A stretch of 64,000 bases of DNA. It comes from Nisaea sp. (lineage in GTDB: Bacteria > Pseudomonadota > Alphaproteobacteria > Thalassobaculales > Thalassobaculaceae). The notes below the pieces were generated by a model that saw nothing but the letters and a program-made list of their open reading frames with translations, made no database searches and had not been told where the DNA came from. Positions 32,675 through 41,480 of this stretch are shown piece by piece (position 1 is the first letter of the stretch; every line of letters starts with the position of its first letter). The stretch is taken from positions 930,001 to 994,000 of the forward strand of contig NZ_JAXMNY010000001.1 in NCBI RefSeq assembly GCF_034670185.1, given 5' to 3'. The translations under genes and the position numbers were made by a program.

Positions 32675-33805
32675 ATGAAAAATTTTGCGCAGCCCAAAAA
32701 GGCCTTGCTTCAGACCACAGCGCTTGTTGCCGCAGGCTTTATCGTTTCCGCGGCCCCTGCTGATGCCGCGGAAAAGCTGAGGATCGGTGTTGGCGGTTAC
32801 GCCGAGCAATGGTTCGGCTATACGGATATTCAGGACGATGGGAACACCACTCAGGATCTTTCCGGTTTCGATGTGAAGTCGGACACGGAGATCCATTTCG
32901 AGGGCTTCACCACGCTGGATAACGGTCTTGAAGTCGGGATCAATGTTCAGCTTGAGGGCAACACCAACAGCAGTGACCAGATTGACGAGAGCTATCTGAC
33001 GGTTCGCGGCAATTTCGGTCAGATTGACATCGGTGACGAAAATTCAGCGCTCTACAAAACGCATGTCGCGCCGAAAGAATACGGAATGGGGATCAATTCC
33101 GGAGACACCGTCGATTGGGAGCTGAGCGGAACTACTTCGATCAGCAACTCCGGTTATTTTCGCGCCCCGTTCGGCGGTACCTTCATTGAGCCTGGCCGGG
33201 CTAACGATTCGACAAAACTGACGTACTACACGCCGCGTGTTGAAGGTTTCCGCGTCGGCCTTTCCTATGCGCCCGACAGCGCCCAGGACAGCAATGTCCT
33301 GCCGGACCGCAACACAAGCAGCCTGACCGACGGCGTCATGGCCGGGATCGACTATTCCCGTGATTTCAATGGCGTGAAGGTCGGGGCGTCTGCGGGTTAC
33401 GGCACGTTCCTTGAGGCAGCGGGAAACAATCCGGAACCGGAAGCATACGCATTCGGTCTCACGGTTGATTATGCCGGGTTCCAGGTTGGCGGCTCATACG
33501 CCGGCTTTCAGGATTCCGGCGTCAATGACGGCGATGCCTATGTTATCGGTGCCGCCTATGATTTCGGCCCATACGGGTTGAGCGCCACCTATCTCCATGG
33601 TGAACGCGACGGTCTTGCAGGGAGCACGGCCCCGGCCAGTGTGCAGGCGGATCGTGACACATTTGCCCTCGGCGGACGTTACATCCTCGGTCCGGGCGTT
33701 TCCCTGCAGGGCACGCTCGGTTATTCGGAATATACGAGTGACACAGCCGGCGTCGGCGATGTCGAGGCCGCATATGCCATTACAGGCATCAAGCTGACCT
33801 TTTAG
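32675..33805 (+). CDS. Gram-negative general porin (alphaproteobacterial type)
   Basis: The 376-residue protein has a signal peptide (about residues 1-30, ending SAAPADA) and a beta-barrel pattern of alternating segments, with the porin N-terminus EKLRIGVGGYAEQWFGY and a C-terminal strand ending AYAITGIKLTF with terminal phenylalanine for BAM recognition. LTVRGNFGQIDIGDENSALY is the loop-3-preceding segment seen in this porin family. It forms a trimeric outer-membrane diffusion channel. A hairpin follows 20 bp downstream. No ribosome-binding oddity was seen. Confidence 0.92.
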   Translation: MKNFAQPKKALLQTTALVAAGFIVSAAPADAAEKLRIGVGGYAEQWFGYTDIQDDGNTTQDLSGFDVKSDTEIHFEGFTTLDNGLEVGINVQLEGNTNSSDQIDESYLTVRGNFGQIDIGDENSALYKTHVAPKEYGMGINSGDTVDWELSGTTSISNSGYFRAPFGGTFIEPGRANDSTKLTYYTPRVEGFRVGLSYAPDSAQDSNVLPDRNTSSLTDGVMAGIDYSRDFNGVKVGASAGYGTFLEAAGNNPEPEAYAFGLTVDYAGFQVGGSYAGFQDSGVNDGDAYVIGAAYDFGPYGLSATYLHGERDGLAGSTAPASVQADRDTFALGGRYILGPGVSLQGTLGYSEYTSDTAGVGDVEAAYAITGIKLTF

Positions 33806-33825
33806 TCTGAGGGGCTGGAAACATG

Positions 33826-33852
33826 GGGAGGGACGCCTGATGCGTTCCTCCC
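33826..33852 (+). terminator. Hairpin downstream of porin gene
   Basis: GGGAGGGACGC (33826-33836) pairs with GCGTTCCTCCC (33842-33852) with one G-T wobble and a 5-nt loop. The following T-run is poor (TGTTC), so termination may be partly Rho-dependent. Confidence 0.6.
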
Positions 33853-33924
33853 TGTTCACCGGGATGAATTCTCCGATGCCATCGTCTTCGAATGCGCATA
33901 TAATGCGCTTCTCAAGGAGGCGGC

Positions 33925-34170
33925 ATGACGTCCGGTGAATTCAAAAAGCTGAGAAAATTCCTGAAGCTCTCGCAGAAGGAAATGGCGGAGGCGCTAGGTC
34001 TGAAGCGCCGCATGATCCAGTATTATGAAAAGGGGGAGCGTGACGGTGAGTCACTCGATATCCCCAAAGCAGTTGAACTGGCTTGCTATGCTCTCGCGGC
34101 CGGTGTGCGTGAATACACCTTCATTGCCCCGAAAAGTCCTCCCAAGCGAGCCGAAATTTCAGCTCTATGA
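33925..34170 (+). CDS. Small helix-turn-helix (XRE-like) protein
   Basis: The 81-residue protein is a single HTH_XRE domain (about residues 5-60; LRKFLKLSQKEMAEALGLK then RRMIQYYEKGERDG), with a short tail. A near-perfect AAGGAGG lies 5 bp before ATG 33925. It ends 6 bp into the convergent EamA gene. As a stand-alone DNA-binding domain it may be an autorepressor or a regulator of neighbouring genes; targets are unknown. Confidence 0.82.
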   Translation: MTSGEFKKLRKFLKLSQKEMAEALGLKRRMIQYYEKGERDGESLDIPKAVELACYALAAGVREYTFIAPKSPPKRAEISAL

Positions 34171-35142
34171 CGCAACCTGCGCTTGCCGCCGCCGGACCCG
34201 TTCGCGGTACAGGATATAAAGCCCGCTGCTGATCACCAGTACTGTCCCGCCCAGTATCCAGAGATCCGGGACATCCCCCCAGACGAAGAATCCGATCAGC
34301 ACCGCCCAGATCATACTGGTGTATTTGAACGGGGTGACGAAACCGGCTTCGTTATAGCGGAATGCCTCGATCATGAGGAACTGCGCGGCGCCGACGAAGA
34401 GACTGCTCAATCCGAACAGCAGGATGTGGCCCATGGCAACCGGCTGCCATTCGGTGAATGGATAGCTGGCAAAGCCCGACAGGGTCACGAAACTCATCCC
34501 CACTGCCAGCATCGAGAGTGTGCTCTCGGTCCTATGCATCTTGCGGGTCACAATGTCCCGGAAGGACCCCATGACTGTCGCGAAGAGTGGCAGCAGCGCC
34601 ACGGCGGAAAAGGTCTGGGGGGTCGGCTTCACCATGATCAGAACGCCGCAGAAACCGACCAGGATCGCCATCCAGCGCCGCCAGCCGACTTGCTCGCCCA
34701 AAAGCGGAACGACGAGGGCTGCCGTCACGATAGGACCCGCGAAAGCGATCGCCGTTGCATCGGCAATGGCCATGAGTTTCAGCGCCCAGATGAAGCTGTA
34801 AGTGCTTAAAACAATGATGGCGGCACGGGCGAGCTGGAAGCGCCAATGGGTGACGCGAAGCTGGCGACGCCGTCCGGTCATGAAGGCGAACCCGAAAATC
34901 AGCACCAGAACCAGCACGCCGCGCAAAGCAATGAGCTGTCCGACTGGATAAACATCGGTCAGCCACTTCGCGATCCCGTCATTCAAGGTCACCAGACCGA
35001 TGCCGCCGGTCATGCAGACGGCGCCATACATCCACCCGAGCCTCGGGCTTTCTTCCGGAGCAGCGAGCGGCATCGTGACTGGCGCAACAGCAGAGGCGGG
35101 CGAGATCGAGCCCCCTGCGATGATTACTTTTTTTGGAGACAC
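34165..35142 (-). CDS. EamA/DMT-family exporter
   Basis: The 325-residue inner-membrane protein has about ten transmembrane helices in two EamA repeats (about residues 35-170 and 180-310), with LALRGVLVLVLIFGFAF-like and WALKLMAIADATAIAFAGPI segments. Such DMT transporters export amino acids, purines or other metabolites. The start GTG 35142 has AAAGGA upstream; an internal ATG at 35073 would also fit the family. It diverges from the ABC-F gene. Confidence 0.88.
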   Translation of the reverse strand: MSPKKVIIAGGSISPASAVAPVTMPLAAPEESPRLGWMYGAVCMTGGIGLVTLNDGIAKWLTDVYPVGQLIALRGVLVLVLIFGFAFMTGRRRQLRVTHWRFQLARAAIIVLSTYSFIWALKLMAIADATAIAFAGPIVTAALVVPLLGEQVGWRRWMAILVGFCGVLIMVKPTPQTFSAVALLPLFATVMGSFRDIVTRKMHRTESTLSMLAVGMSFVTLSGFASYPFTEWQPVAMGHILLFGLSSLFVGAAQFLMIEAFRYNEAGFVTPFKYTSMIWAVLIGFFVWGDVPDLWILGGTVLVISSGLYILYRERVRRRQAQVAS

Positions 35143-35248
35143 GGAGCGGTCCTTTGGCAGAACTCAGAGCCTCTACCTCTCGTCCTTAATTTGCAAGCTG
35201 ACTCACGCGGGATTGGCGCCGGTCTGAGCAAGTGCTATCAGGCGTGCC

Positions 35249-37144
35249 ATGATCCAGATTACAGACATGACTTTCCGCATTGCGGGCCGCACTCTTTTCG
35301 ACTCCGCATCGGCGACAATCCCGGACGGCCACAAGGTCGGCCTCGTCGGCCGGAACGGTACCGGCAAGTCCACTTTGCTCAAATTGCTCACCGACACCTA
35401 TCATCCGGATGGCGGCGATATTTTCGTCAGCGGCGGACGTGGTGTGGAAGATCCGATCGGCATGGTGTCCCAGGAAGCGCCGAGTGGGCCGGATACGCCT
35501 CTTGAGGTCGTGCTGCGCGCCGACAAGGAGCGGGAACGGCTGATCCAGGAATCCGAAACCACGCAAGACCCGATGCGGATCGCCGAGGTGCAGACCCGGC
35601 TTGCAGATATAGGTGCCCATGCCGCTCCAGCACGGGCAGCGTCGATTCTGGCTGGCCTCGGGTTTGAGGATTCCATGCAGTCCCAGCCCATGTCGAGTTT
35701 CTCCGGCGGCTGGCGCATGCGTGTCGCGCTTGCGGCGGTACTGTTCGCGGAACCTGAGATCCTGCTGCTCGATGAGCCGACGAACCACCTTGATCTCGAA
35801 GCCACGGTCTGGCTGGAGGCCTATCTCGCGCGGTATCCGAAGACGCTGGTGATCGTCAGTCATGACAGGGGCCTGCTGAACAAGGCAGTCGATGCCATCC
35901 TGCATCTCGAAAACAACCAGCTGACCCTCTATCAAGGCGGTTACGACCGCTTCGAGAAGACCCGGGAAGAGCGGCTTGCCCAGATCGAGGCACAGCGCAC
36001 CAAGCAATCGGCGCAGCGCAAGCATATGGAATCCTTCATCGAGCGCTTCCGCTACAAGGCGTCGAAGGCTCGTCAGGCCCAGAGCCGTATCAAGGCGCTG
36101 GAGAAAATGGGCAAGCTGCCCGATGCGGTAAACGAGCCAACCACCCGGTTCAGGTTTCCCAACCCGGAAGAGCTGCCGCCGCCATTGGTGACGTTCGACA
36201 ATGCTAGCGTCGGCTACGAGCCTGGAAAGCCGATCCTGAGTGGCCTCAGTCTGCGCATCGACGGAGATGACCGGATCGGGCTGCTTGGCCGGAACGGTAA
36301 CGGTAAATCGACGTTGGCAAAGCTGATTGCGGGCAGGCTTGCGAGGACCGGCGGGGACGAACACCGCACAGCCAAACTCCGCGTAGGATTCTTCGCGCAG
36401 CATCAGGTAGAGGATCTCGACCCGGAGGCGACGGCAGCCGAACATATGGCGCGGCTGATGCCGGGGGCGGCTCCGGACAAGGTCCGGGCACGGCTTGGCG
36501 GTGTCGGCCTTGTACAGGACAAGCAGACAACCCTGTCGAAGCATCTGTCTGGAGGGGAGAAAGCGCGCCTGACGCTGGCCCTGATCACCTATGACAGCCC
36601 GCACGTATTGATCCTCGACGAGCCGACCAACCATCTGGATATCGATGCTCGTGACGCGCTGGTTCAAGCGATGAACGATTATACAGGCGCGGTTATTCTG
36701 ATCAGCCATGACAGGCGCTTGCTTGAATTGACAGTCGACCGGCTCTGGCTCGTCTCGGGCGGGACCGTGAAACCCTACGACGGCGACCTCGACGGGTATC
36801 GAGACTGGCTGCGTCAGGAAGAGCGTGCCGCGGCCCGGTCCGAGAACGGCTCGGGTGGGTCGGAGAAGAAAAACGACCGCAAACAGGCCCGCAAGGACGC
36901 GGCTGATCGCCGCAAGCAAACTGCGGATCTCCGCAAGCGAGCCCGCGAGCTGGAAAAAACCATCGAGAAACTGAACCAGCGTAAAGCCAAACTCGAAGCA
37001 CAGCTCGCTGACCCGAAGCTGTATGAAGGACCGACATCGGACATGAAGGCTCTGATCCTGAAGAAAGAAGCAGTGAATCAGGAGCTGGAAGTCGTTGAAG
37101 CGGAGTGGCTGGAAGCAGAAGCGGCTCTGGAAGAAGCAAAATAA
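35249..37144 (+). CDS. ABC-F ATPase (Uup/YheS-like)
   Basis: The 631-residue cytosolic protein has two ABC domains with Walker A motifs GRNGTGKST and GRNGNGKST, signature loops SSFSGGWRMR and LSGGEKARL, and Walker B LLLDEPTNHLD and LILDEPTNHLD, with a linker of about 75 residues and a C-terminal coiled coil (about residues 540-625). No transmembrane segments exist, so it acts at the ribosome or on DNA like other ABC-F proteins rather than as a transporter. It is followed 18 bp later by the rhodanese gene in an apparent operon. Confidence 0.94.
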   Translation: MIQITDMTFRIAGRTLFDSASATIPDGHKVGLVGRNGTGKSTLLKLLTDTYHPDGGDIFVSGGRGVEDPIGMVSQEAPSGPDTPLEVVLRADKERERLIQESETTQDPMRIAEVQTRLADIGAHAAPARAASILAGLGFEDSMQSQPMSSFSGGWRMRVALAAVLFAEPEILLLDEPTNHLDLEATVWLEAYLARYPKTLVIVSHDRGLLNKAVDAILHLENNQLTLYQGGYDRFEKTREERLAQIEAQRTKQSAQRKHMESFIERFRYKASKARQAQSRIKALEKMGKLPDAVNEPTTRFRFPNPEELPPPLVTFDNASVGYEPGKPILSGLSLRIDGDDRIGLLGRNGNGKSTLAKLIAGRLARTGGDEHRTAKLRVGFFAQHQVEDLDPEATAAEHMARLMPGAAPDKVRARLGGVGLVQDKQTTLSKHLSGGEKARLTLALITYDSPHVLILDEPTNHLDIDARDALVQAMNDYTGAVILISHDRRLLELTVDRLWLVSGGTVKPYDGDLDGYRDWLRQEERAAARSENGSGGSEKKNDRKQARKDAADRRKQTADLRKRARELEKTIEKLNQRKAKLEAQLADPKLYEGPTSDMKALILKKEAVNQELEVVEAEWLEAEAALEEAK

Positions 37145-37162
37145 AGCGGGAGGAGGGCAGCC

Positions 37163-38755
37163 ATGGCCCGGACGATCACTGCGCGCGAACTTCACGACGC
37201 GTTAAACGGAACCGGTGAAATTGCCCTCGTTGACGTAAGGCCGGAAGCGGTTTTCGGAGCGAACCATATCCTCCTCGCGGCCAATATTCCGCTCGGCCAT
37301 CTTGAACTGCGCATGGCCGATCAGGTGCCCCGGTTGTCGGCAGCCGTTGTCTTGTGCGACGGCGGGGAGGGGCTGGCGGAACTTGCGGCTCAGCGTCTGG
37401 CCAGTCTCGGCTATACGGATCTCTCCATCCTCGAAGGTGGCGTGAACGCTTGGGGAGCGGCCGGTCTTGAGCTTTTCAGCGGGCTCTATGTGCCGAGCAA
37501 GGCTTTCGGCGAATATGTCGAGCACGAGTATGAAACCCCGTCTGTCTCTGCCGAAGAACTGCACCAGATGATGGAGCAGGGGGAGAACATGGTGGTGCTG
37601 GATTCGCGGCCGATGAGCGAGTTCACCATGATGAACATCCCGACGGGAATCGACATGCCCGGTGCCGAGCTGGTCTATCGAGTGCAGGAAGCGGCGCCCG
37701 ATCCCGATACCACGGTTGTGGTCAACTGCGCTGGCCGCACCCGGAGTATTATCGGAGCCCAGTCGCTGATCAATGCCGGTATCCCCAATAAGGTTGTCGC
37801 GCTGCGCAACGGCACCATGGGGTGGCATCTGGCGGGCTATCAGCTCGAACACGGCAATATGCGCCCGCCGCCGCAGGTCAGCCCTGAAGGGGCAAATCTT
37901 GCGCGGCAACGCTCCCGGGCTGCGGCAGACCGGTTCGGCGTCCGGCGTGTTGACGCCGCCACTCTTGATCGCTGGCGGTCGGAGAGTGCTCAACGGAGCC
38001 TCTATATTCTCGATGTCCGGACCGCAGAGGAATTCGAGGCGGGCCACATAGCCGGATCGCGCCATGCGCCGGGTGGCCAGCTTGTCCAGTCGACCGATAG
38101 CTACATGGCGACCCATCGTGCGCGGGTGGTTCTGGTCGATCCGGAGATGGTGCGGGCGAACATGTCTGCAAGCTGGCTCAGGCAACTCGGCTGGCAGGAG
38201 GTTTATGTCCTCGAAGGCGCGCTCGACAGTCAGCAGATGGAGAGCGGTCCGCGTGCATCGCTCCTGCTCGGCGACTTGCCAGCGGCAGATCTGATTTCTC
38301 CGGAAGACGCACGGCAACGGATTGGGTCCGGTGCTGTATTTGTTGATCTGACGCGCAGTCTGGATCATCGGGATGATCATCCCGAGGGTGCTCGTTGGGG
38401 GAAGAGGGAGACCCTGGAAGGCGATTTGTCGGCGATCGGCGTGGCGGAAGTCATTCTGACGGCGGCGGATGTGCGGCTGGCTGTCCTGGCCGCAGGCGAA
38501 CTGGCCGATAGTAACATTCGCTGTTCGGTCGTTGATGGCGGAAACAAGGCTTGGGAAGCTGCCGGTTTGCCAATGGCGGCAGGCATGGGGGCTCCCCTTG
38601 CAACTTTGGATGATGTCTATATGCGCCCCTATGACAAGGACGCAGGCAAAGCGGAGATGGAGCGTCGGATGAATGCCTATCTCACCTGGGAAGTGGCCCT
38701 GGTCGAGCAGATCGGGCGTGCCGGCGGCATCAGTTTCCAATCTTATCGGACCTGA
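37163..38755 (+). CDS. Four-domain rhodanese (sulfurtransferase) protein
   Basis: The 530-residue protein has four rhodanese domains (about residues 1-105, 125-235, 262-370, 376-490). Domain 1 has a cysteine at 65 (VVLCDGGEG) and domain 2 has Cys189 in the active loop CAGRTRS. Domains 3 and 4 lack a cysteine at that place (VDPEMV and TAADVR). So two repeats are likely catalytic and two structural or sulfur-relay. It follows the ABC-F gene and is convergent with the cystathionine beta-lyase-like gene, a sulfur-metabolism context. It likely transfers persulfide sulfur; the acceptor is unknown. Confidence 0.88.
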   Translation: MARTITARELHDALNGTGEIALVDVRPEAVFGANHILLAANIPLGHLELRMADQVPRLSAAVVLCDGGEGLAELAAQRLASLGYTDLSILEGGVNAWGAAGLELFSGLYVPSKAFGEYVEHEYETPSVSAEELHQMMEQGENMVVLDSRPMSEFTMMNIPTGIDMPGAELVYRVQEAAPDPDTTVVVNCAGRTRSIIGAQSLINAGIPNKVVALRNGTMGWHLAGYQLEHGNMRPPPQVSPEGANLARQRSRAAADRFGVRRVDAATLDRWRSESAQRSLYILDVRTAEEFEAGHIAGSRHAPGGQLVQSTDSYMATHRARVVLVDPEMVRANMSASWLRQLGWQEVYVLEGALDSQQMESGPRASLLLGDLPAADLISPEDARQRIGSGAVFVDLTRSLDHRDDHPEGARWGKRETLEGDLSAIGVAEVILTAADVRLAVLAAGELADSNIRCSVVDGGNKAWEAAGLPMAAGMGAPLATLDDVYMRPYDKDAGKAEMERRMNAYLTWEVALVEQIGRAGGISFQSYRT

Positions 38756-38784
38756 GCGCGCCGGCTCCCGTTATTCGAGGTCGG

Positions 38785-39969
38785 TCATGCGAGGGCAGCC
38801 ATCCGCTCGAAACCGGCCTCAAGATCCGCGATGAGGTCGGCTTCGTCCTCCAGCCCGGCATGGATGCGCAATAGCTGGCCCGAAACCTCCCACTTTGTCG
38901 CCGTACGGGCCGCGGCAGGATCGCCGGGAAGAATGAGGCTTTCATAACCGCCCCAGCTCGCACCCATGCCGTAGAGCTCGAGTCCGTCCAGGAACGCGGC
39001 GAGCGCTGTTTTTGATACCGGTTTCAGGACAAAAGAGAACAACCCACTGGCGCCGGTGAAGTCCCGTTTCCAGAGATCGTGTCCAGGGCAGGAGGGCAGC
39101 GCTGGATGCAGGACGCGGTCGACTTCGGGCCTTTCCTGCAGCCATTCAGCCAGGGCAAGGGCCGTCTCGCCGTTTTGTGCGAGACGCACAGCCATCGTCC
39201 GGAGGCCGCGCTGAGCCAGATACAGGTCGTCCGGGCCGGAGCAGTTACCCTGCATGTAAACCATGTCGCGGATTGCACCGGCGTGGGCTGACCGGCTGGC
39301 AATGGTTCCCATCATGATGTCGGAATGGCCACAGATATACTTGGTCACCGCCTCGACAACGATGTCGACGCCGTGCTCCAGGGCATCGAAGTAAAGCGCT
39401 GTTGCCCAGGTGTTATCCATGATGACGGTCGCATCGTGCTGATGTGCGATTGCCGCCAGCTTCGGGATGTCCGAGACCTCGAAAGTCATCGTTCCCGGGG
39501 CTTCCAGGTAGACAATCTTTGTCTCCGGCCGGATGTGCTCCGCGAGCTCATCGGGTTTCATCGGATCGAAATAGCTTGAAGAGACCCCGAAACGTTTAAG
39601 GAACCCCTCGGCGAATTTCCGTGTCGGGAAATAAACGCTGTCAGCCAGCAGGATATGATCTCCGGCAGAGACCTGGCTCAGGATCGCACAACAGATTGCA
39701 GCGAGACCGGAAGATACCGCGATTGCATCGTCGGCTCTGTACAGTGCGGCGACCGCTTCCTCGAAGGATCGACTGGTCGGCGTTCCCCGCCGTCCGTAGC
39801 GATATCCATCGAACTCCGGTTTCCGGGATGCCTCCAGTTCCGCAAGTGTCGGCTTGAGAATCGTCGAGGCGTGATAAACTGGTGGGTTCACGACCCCATG
39901 ATTTCGATGCGGGTCGCGTCCCGCGTGGGCAATGAGAGTACGCATTCGGGATTTCGCGCCGGTTTTCAT
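38785..39969 (-). CDS. metC: Cystathionine beta-lyase-type PLP enzyme
   Basis: The 394-residue enzyme belongs to the Cys/Met metabolism PLP family. The Schiff-base lysine is Lys210 (VVEAVTKYICGHSD) and the PLP-phosphate loop is SSGLAAI (86-92); IMDNTWATALYF is the usual aspartate-containing strand. Family members include MetC, MetB and MetZ; the sequence is closest in pattern to alphaproteobacterial MetC, which splits cystathionine to homocysteine, ammonia and pyruvate. ATG 39969 is used; a second in-frame ATG lies 8 codons downstream. The neighbouring rhodanese gene is consistent with sulfur handling. Confidence 0.88.
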   Translation of the reverse strand: MKTGAKSRMRTLIAHAGRDPHRNHGVVNPPVYHASTILKPTLAELEASRKPEFDGYRYGRRGTPTSRSFEEAVAALYRADDAIAVSSGLAAICCAILSQVSAGDHILLADSVYFPTRKFAEGFLKRFGVSSSYFDPMKPDELAEHIRPETKIVYLEAPGTMTFEVSDIPKLAAIAHQHDATVIMDNTWATALYFDALEHGVDIVVEAVTKYICGHSDIMMGTIASRSAHAGAIRDMVYMQGNCSGPDDLYLAQRGLRTMAVRLAQNGETALALAEWLQERPEVDRVLHPALPSCPGHDLWKRDFTGASGLFSFVLKPVSKTALAAFLDGLELYGMGASWGGYESLILPGDPAAARTATKWEVSGQLLRIHAGLEDEADLIADLEAGFERMAALA

Positions 39970-40352
39970 GTGATCTCCGAAAACTCTGAGGGTTATTGAT
40001 AAGGTTTTGCATTTAAAACTTTATTGTCAAAAAAGCACGGTTGTCCGCCGAAAAACCGCAAGAGTTGCAGTGATGGCATGGGAATTACTGAACCGTCGGC
40101 TTTTCTCGCACTTGCAAAACACGGCAACGGCGTGTTGGTATTACCTCTACTGTCATGAAGACTGGTTCCAAGGTTGCCCATGTTCCGCTCCAGTTGAGTG
40201 GACGAGGCAGAGATTAAAAGCCGGGTAGCGGGGATACATGACGGTGAACAACGACCGGGATCCAAGGGGGCGATCCCAAAGTCTTAGTCAGGGGTATGCA
40301 GACCGGGACAACCGGCCGTCGTTAACCTAAACACAACAGGGTGGGTTTAAGA
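39970..40352. other. Non-coding region upstream of aapJ
   Basis: This 383-bp spacer between the divergent metC and aapJ genes has an AT-rich part near metC (the metC promoter) and a GC-rich long leader before aapJ. I see one short inverted repeat (ACACG/CGTGT near 40120-40136) but no recognised element or gene. A 73-codon frame at 40007-40228 has no support. Confidence 0.5.
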
Positions 40353-41396
40353 ATGAAGAAACTGAGTCTTTTAGGCCTTGGTCTTGGCATGATGGCCAGC
40401 CTTGGCTTCACAGCCGAGATGGCGTCCGCGCAAAGCACGCTGGACATCGTGAAGGAGCGGGGAATTCTGCGGTGCCAGGTCGGCACTCCGGCTCCGGGCT
40501 TCTATCAGCTCGACGAAAAAGGTGACTGGTACGGCAGTGACGTGGCCATTTGCCGCGCTATTGCAGCCGCGATCTTCGACGATCCGAGCAAAGTGGAATT
40601 CCAGTCCGTGACCAGCGCGGTGCGCTTTACCGCCATGGCCAACGGTGAGTCCGACGTGCTGTCCCGCACGACGACGTGGACCCTGTTCCGCGACACGCAG
40701 CTCGGCCTCGATTTCACAGCCGTCAACTTCTATGACGGCCAGGGCTTTATGGTCGACAAAGACCTCGGCGTGAGCAGTGCTCTTGAGCTCAAGGGTGCAA
40801 CTGTTTGCGTGCTGACAGGCACCACGACCGAATTGAACCTGACCGACTTCAGCCGTAGCAACGATCTCGGGATCGAGCCGGTTGTCTTCGAAGATTCGAA
40901 CGTCCGTGACGATACCTTCGCCAAGGGCGGCTGTGACGCGATCACCAACGACAAGTCCAGCCTGGCGTCCACTCGTGCGAAGTTCCCGGATGCGTCCAAG
41001 TACGTCGTTCTTCCGGAAACGATTTCCAAAGAGCCGCTTGGCCCGGTCGTTCGTCAGAACGATTCCCAGTGGATGGACATCGTGAAGTGGACTGTCTTCG
41101 CTCTGGTTCAGGCCGAAGAAATGGGCATCGACAGCACCAACATCATGGATATGGTCGCTAATCCGGCCACTCCTGAAATGGCACGTATGCTCGGTGTTGA
41201 AGGCGACCTGAACAAGGGTCTCGGTCTCGAGAAGGACTGGGTTGTCCGCATCATCAAGCATGTCGGCAACTATGGCGAAGTGTACGAAGAGTACATGGGC
41301 ACCAAAGGTGAGTTCGCCATTGGCATCCCGCGCGACGGTAGCCCGAACGCGCTGTGGACCAAAGGCGGCCTGATGTACTCCCCGCCGTTCCGGTAA
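40353..41396 (+). CDS. aapJ: AapJ general L-amino acid ABC transporter binding protein
   Basis: The 347-residue protein has a signal peptide (about residues 1-26, ending AEMASAQ) and an SBP_bac_3 fold beginning STLDIVKERGILRCQVGTPA. Members bind a broad range of L-amino acids; ATTTWTLFRDTQLGLDFTAV-like segments follow. ATG 40353 is chosen over a GTG 12 bp upstream as the conserved start of the signal peptide (MKKLSLL). The order J-Q-M-P is standard. A strong hairpin lies between it and aapQ, which would give more binding protein than permease. Confidence 0.95.
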   Translation: MKKLSLLGLGLGMMASLGFTAEMASAQSTLDIVKERGILRCQVGTPAPGFYQLDEKGDWYGSDVAICRAIAAAIFDDPSKVEFQSVTSAVRFTAMANGESDVLSRTTTWTLFRDTQLGLDFTAVNFYDGQGFMVDKDLGVSSALELKGATVCVLTGTTTELNLTDFSRSNDLGIEPVVFEDSNVRDDTFAKGGCDAITNDKSSLASTRAKFPDASKYVVLPETISKEPLGPVVRQNDSQWMDIVKWTVFALVQAEEMGIDSTNIMDMVANPATPEMARMLGVEGDLNKGLGLEKDWVVRIIKHVGNYGEVYEEYMGTKGEFAIGIPRDGSPNALWTKGGLMYSPPFR

Positions 41397-41412
41397 GACA
41401 TCCAAGACAGCA

Positions 41413-41437
41413 GGCCCGGTCGAAACTCGACCGGGCC
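41413..41437 (+). terminator. Attenuator/terminator hairpin between aapJ and aapQ
   Basis: GGCCCGGTCGA (41413-41423) pairs perfectly with TCGACCGGGCC (41427-41437) around a 3-nt loop, followed by TCTGTTCT. It likely acts as a partial terminator or 3'-end stabiliser that keeps binding-protein mRNA high. Confidence 0.8.
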
Positions 41438-41480
41438 TCTGTTCTATTGGATCACTTAATCTTACGCGGAGATCGGCTAT

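Noticed and set aside
35186..37195. 669-codon minus-strand frame opposite the ABC-F gene
   Set aside because: The plus-strand product has paired Walker and signature motifs; the opposite frame is a GC-driven shadow.
37202..38740. 512-codon minus-strand frame opposite the rhodanese gene
   Set aside because: The composition is low-quality and the rhodanese reading is well supported.
40007..40228. 73-codon frame in the aapJ upstream region
   Set aside because: No ribosome-binding site, no recognisable motif and no hydrophobic pattern; it sits in a probable promoter and leader region.
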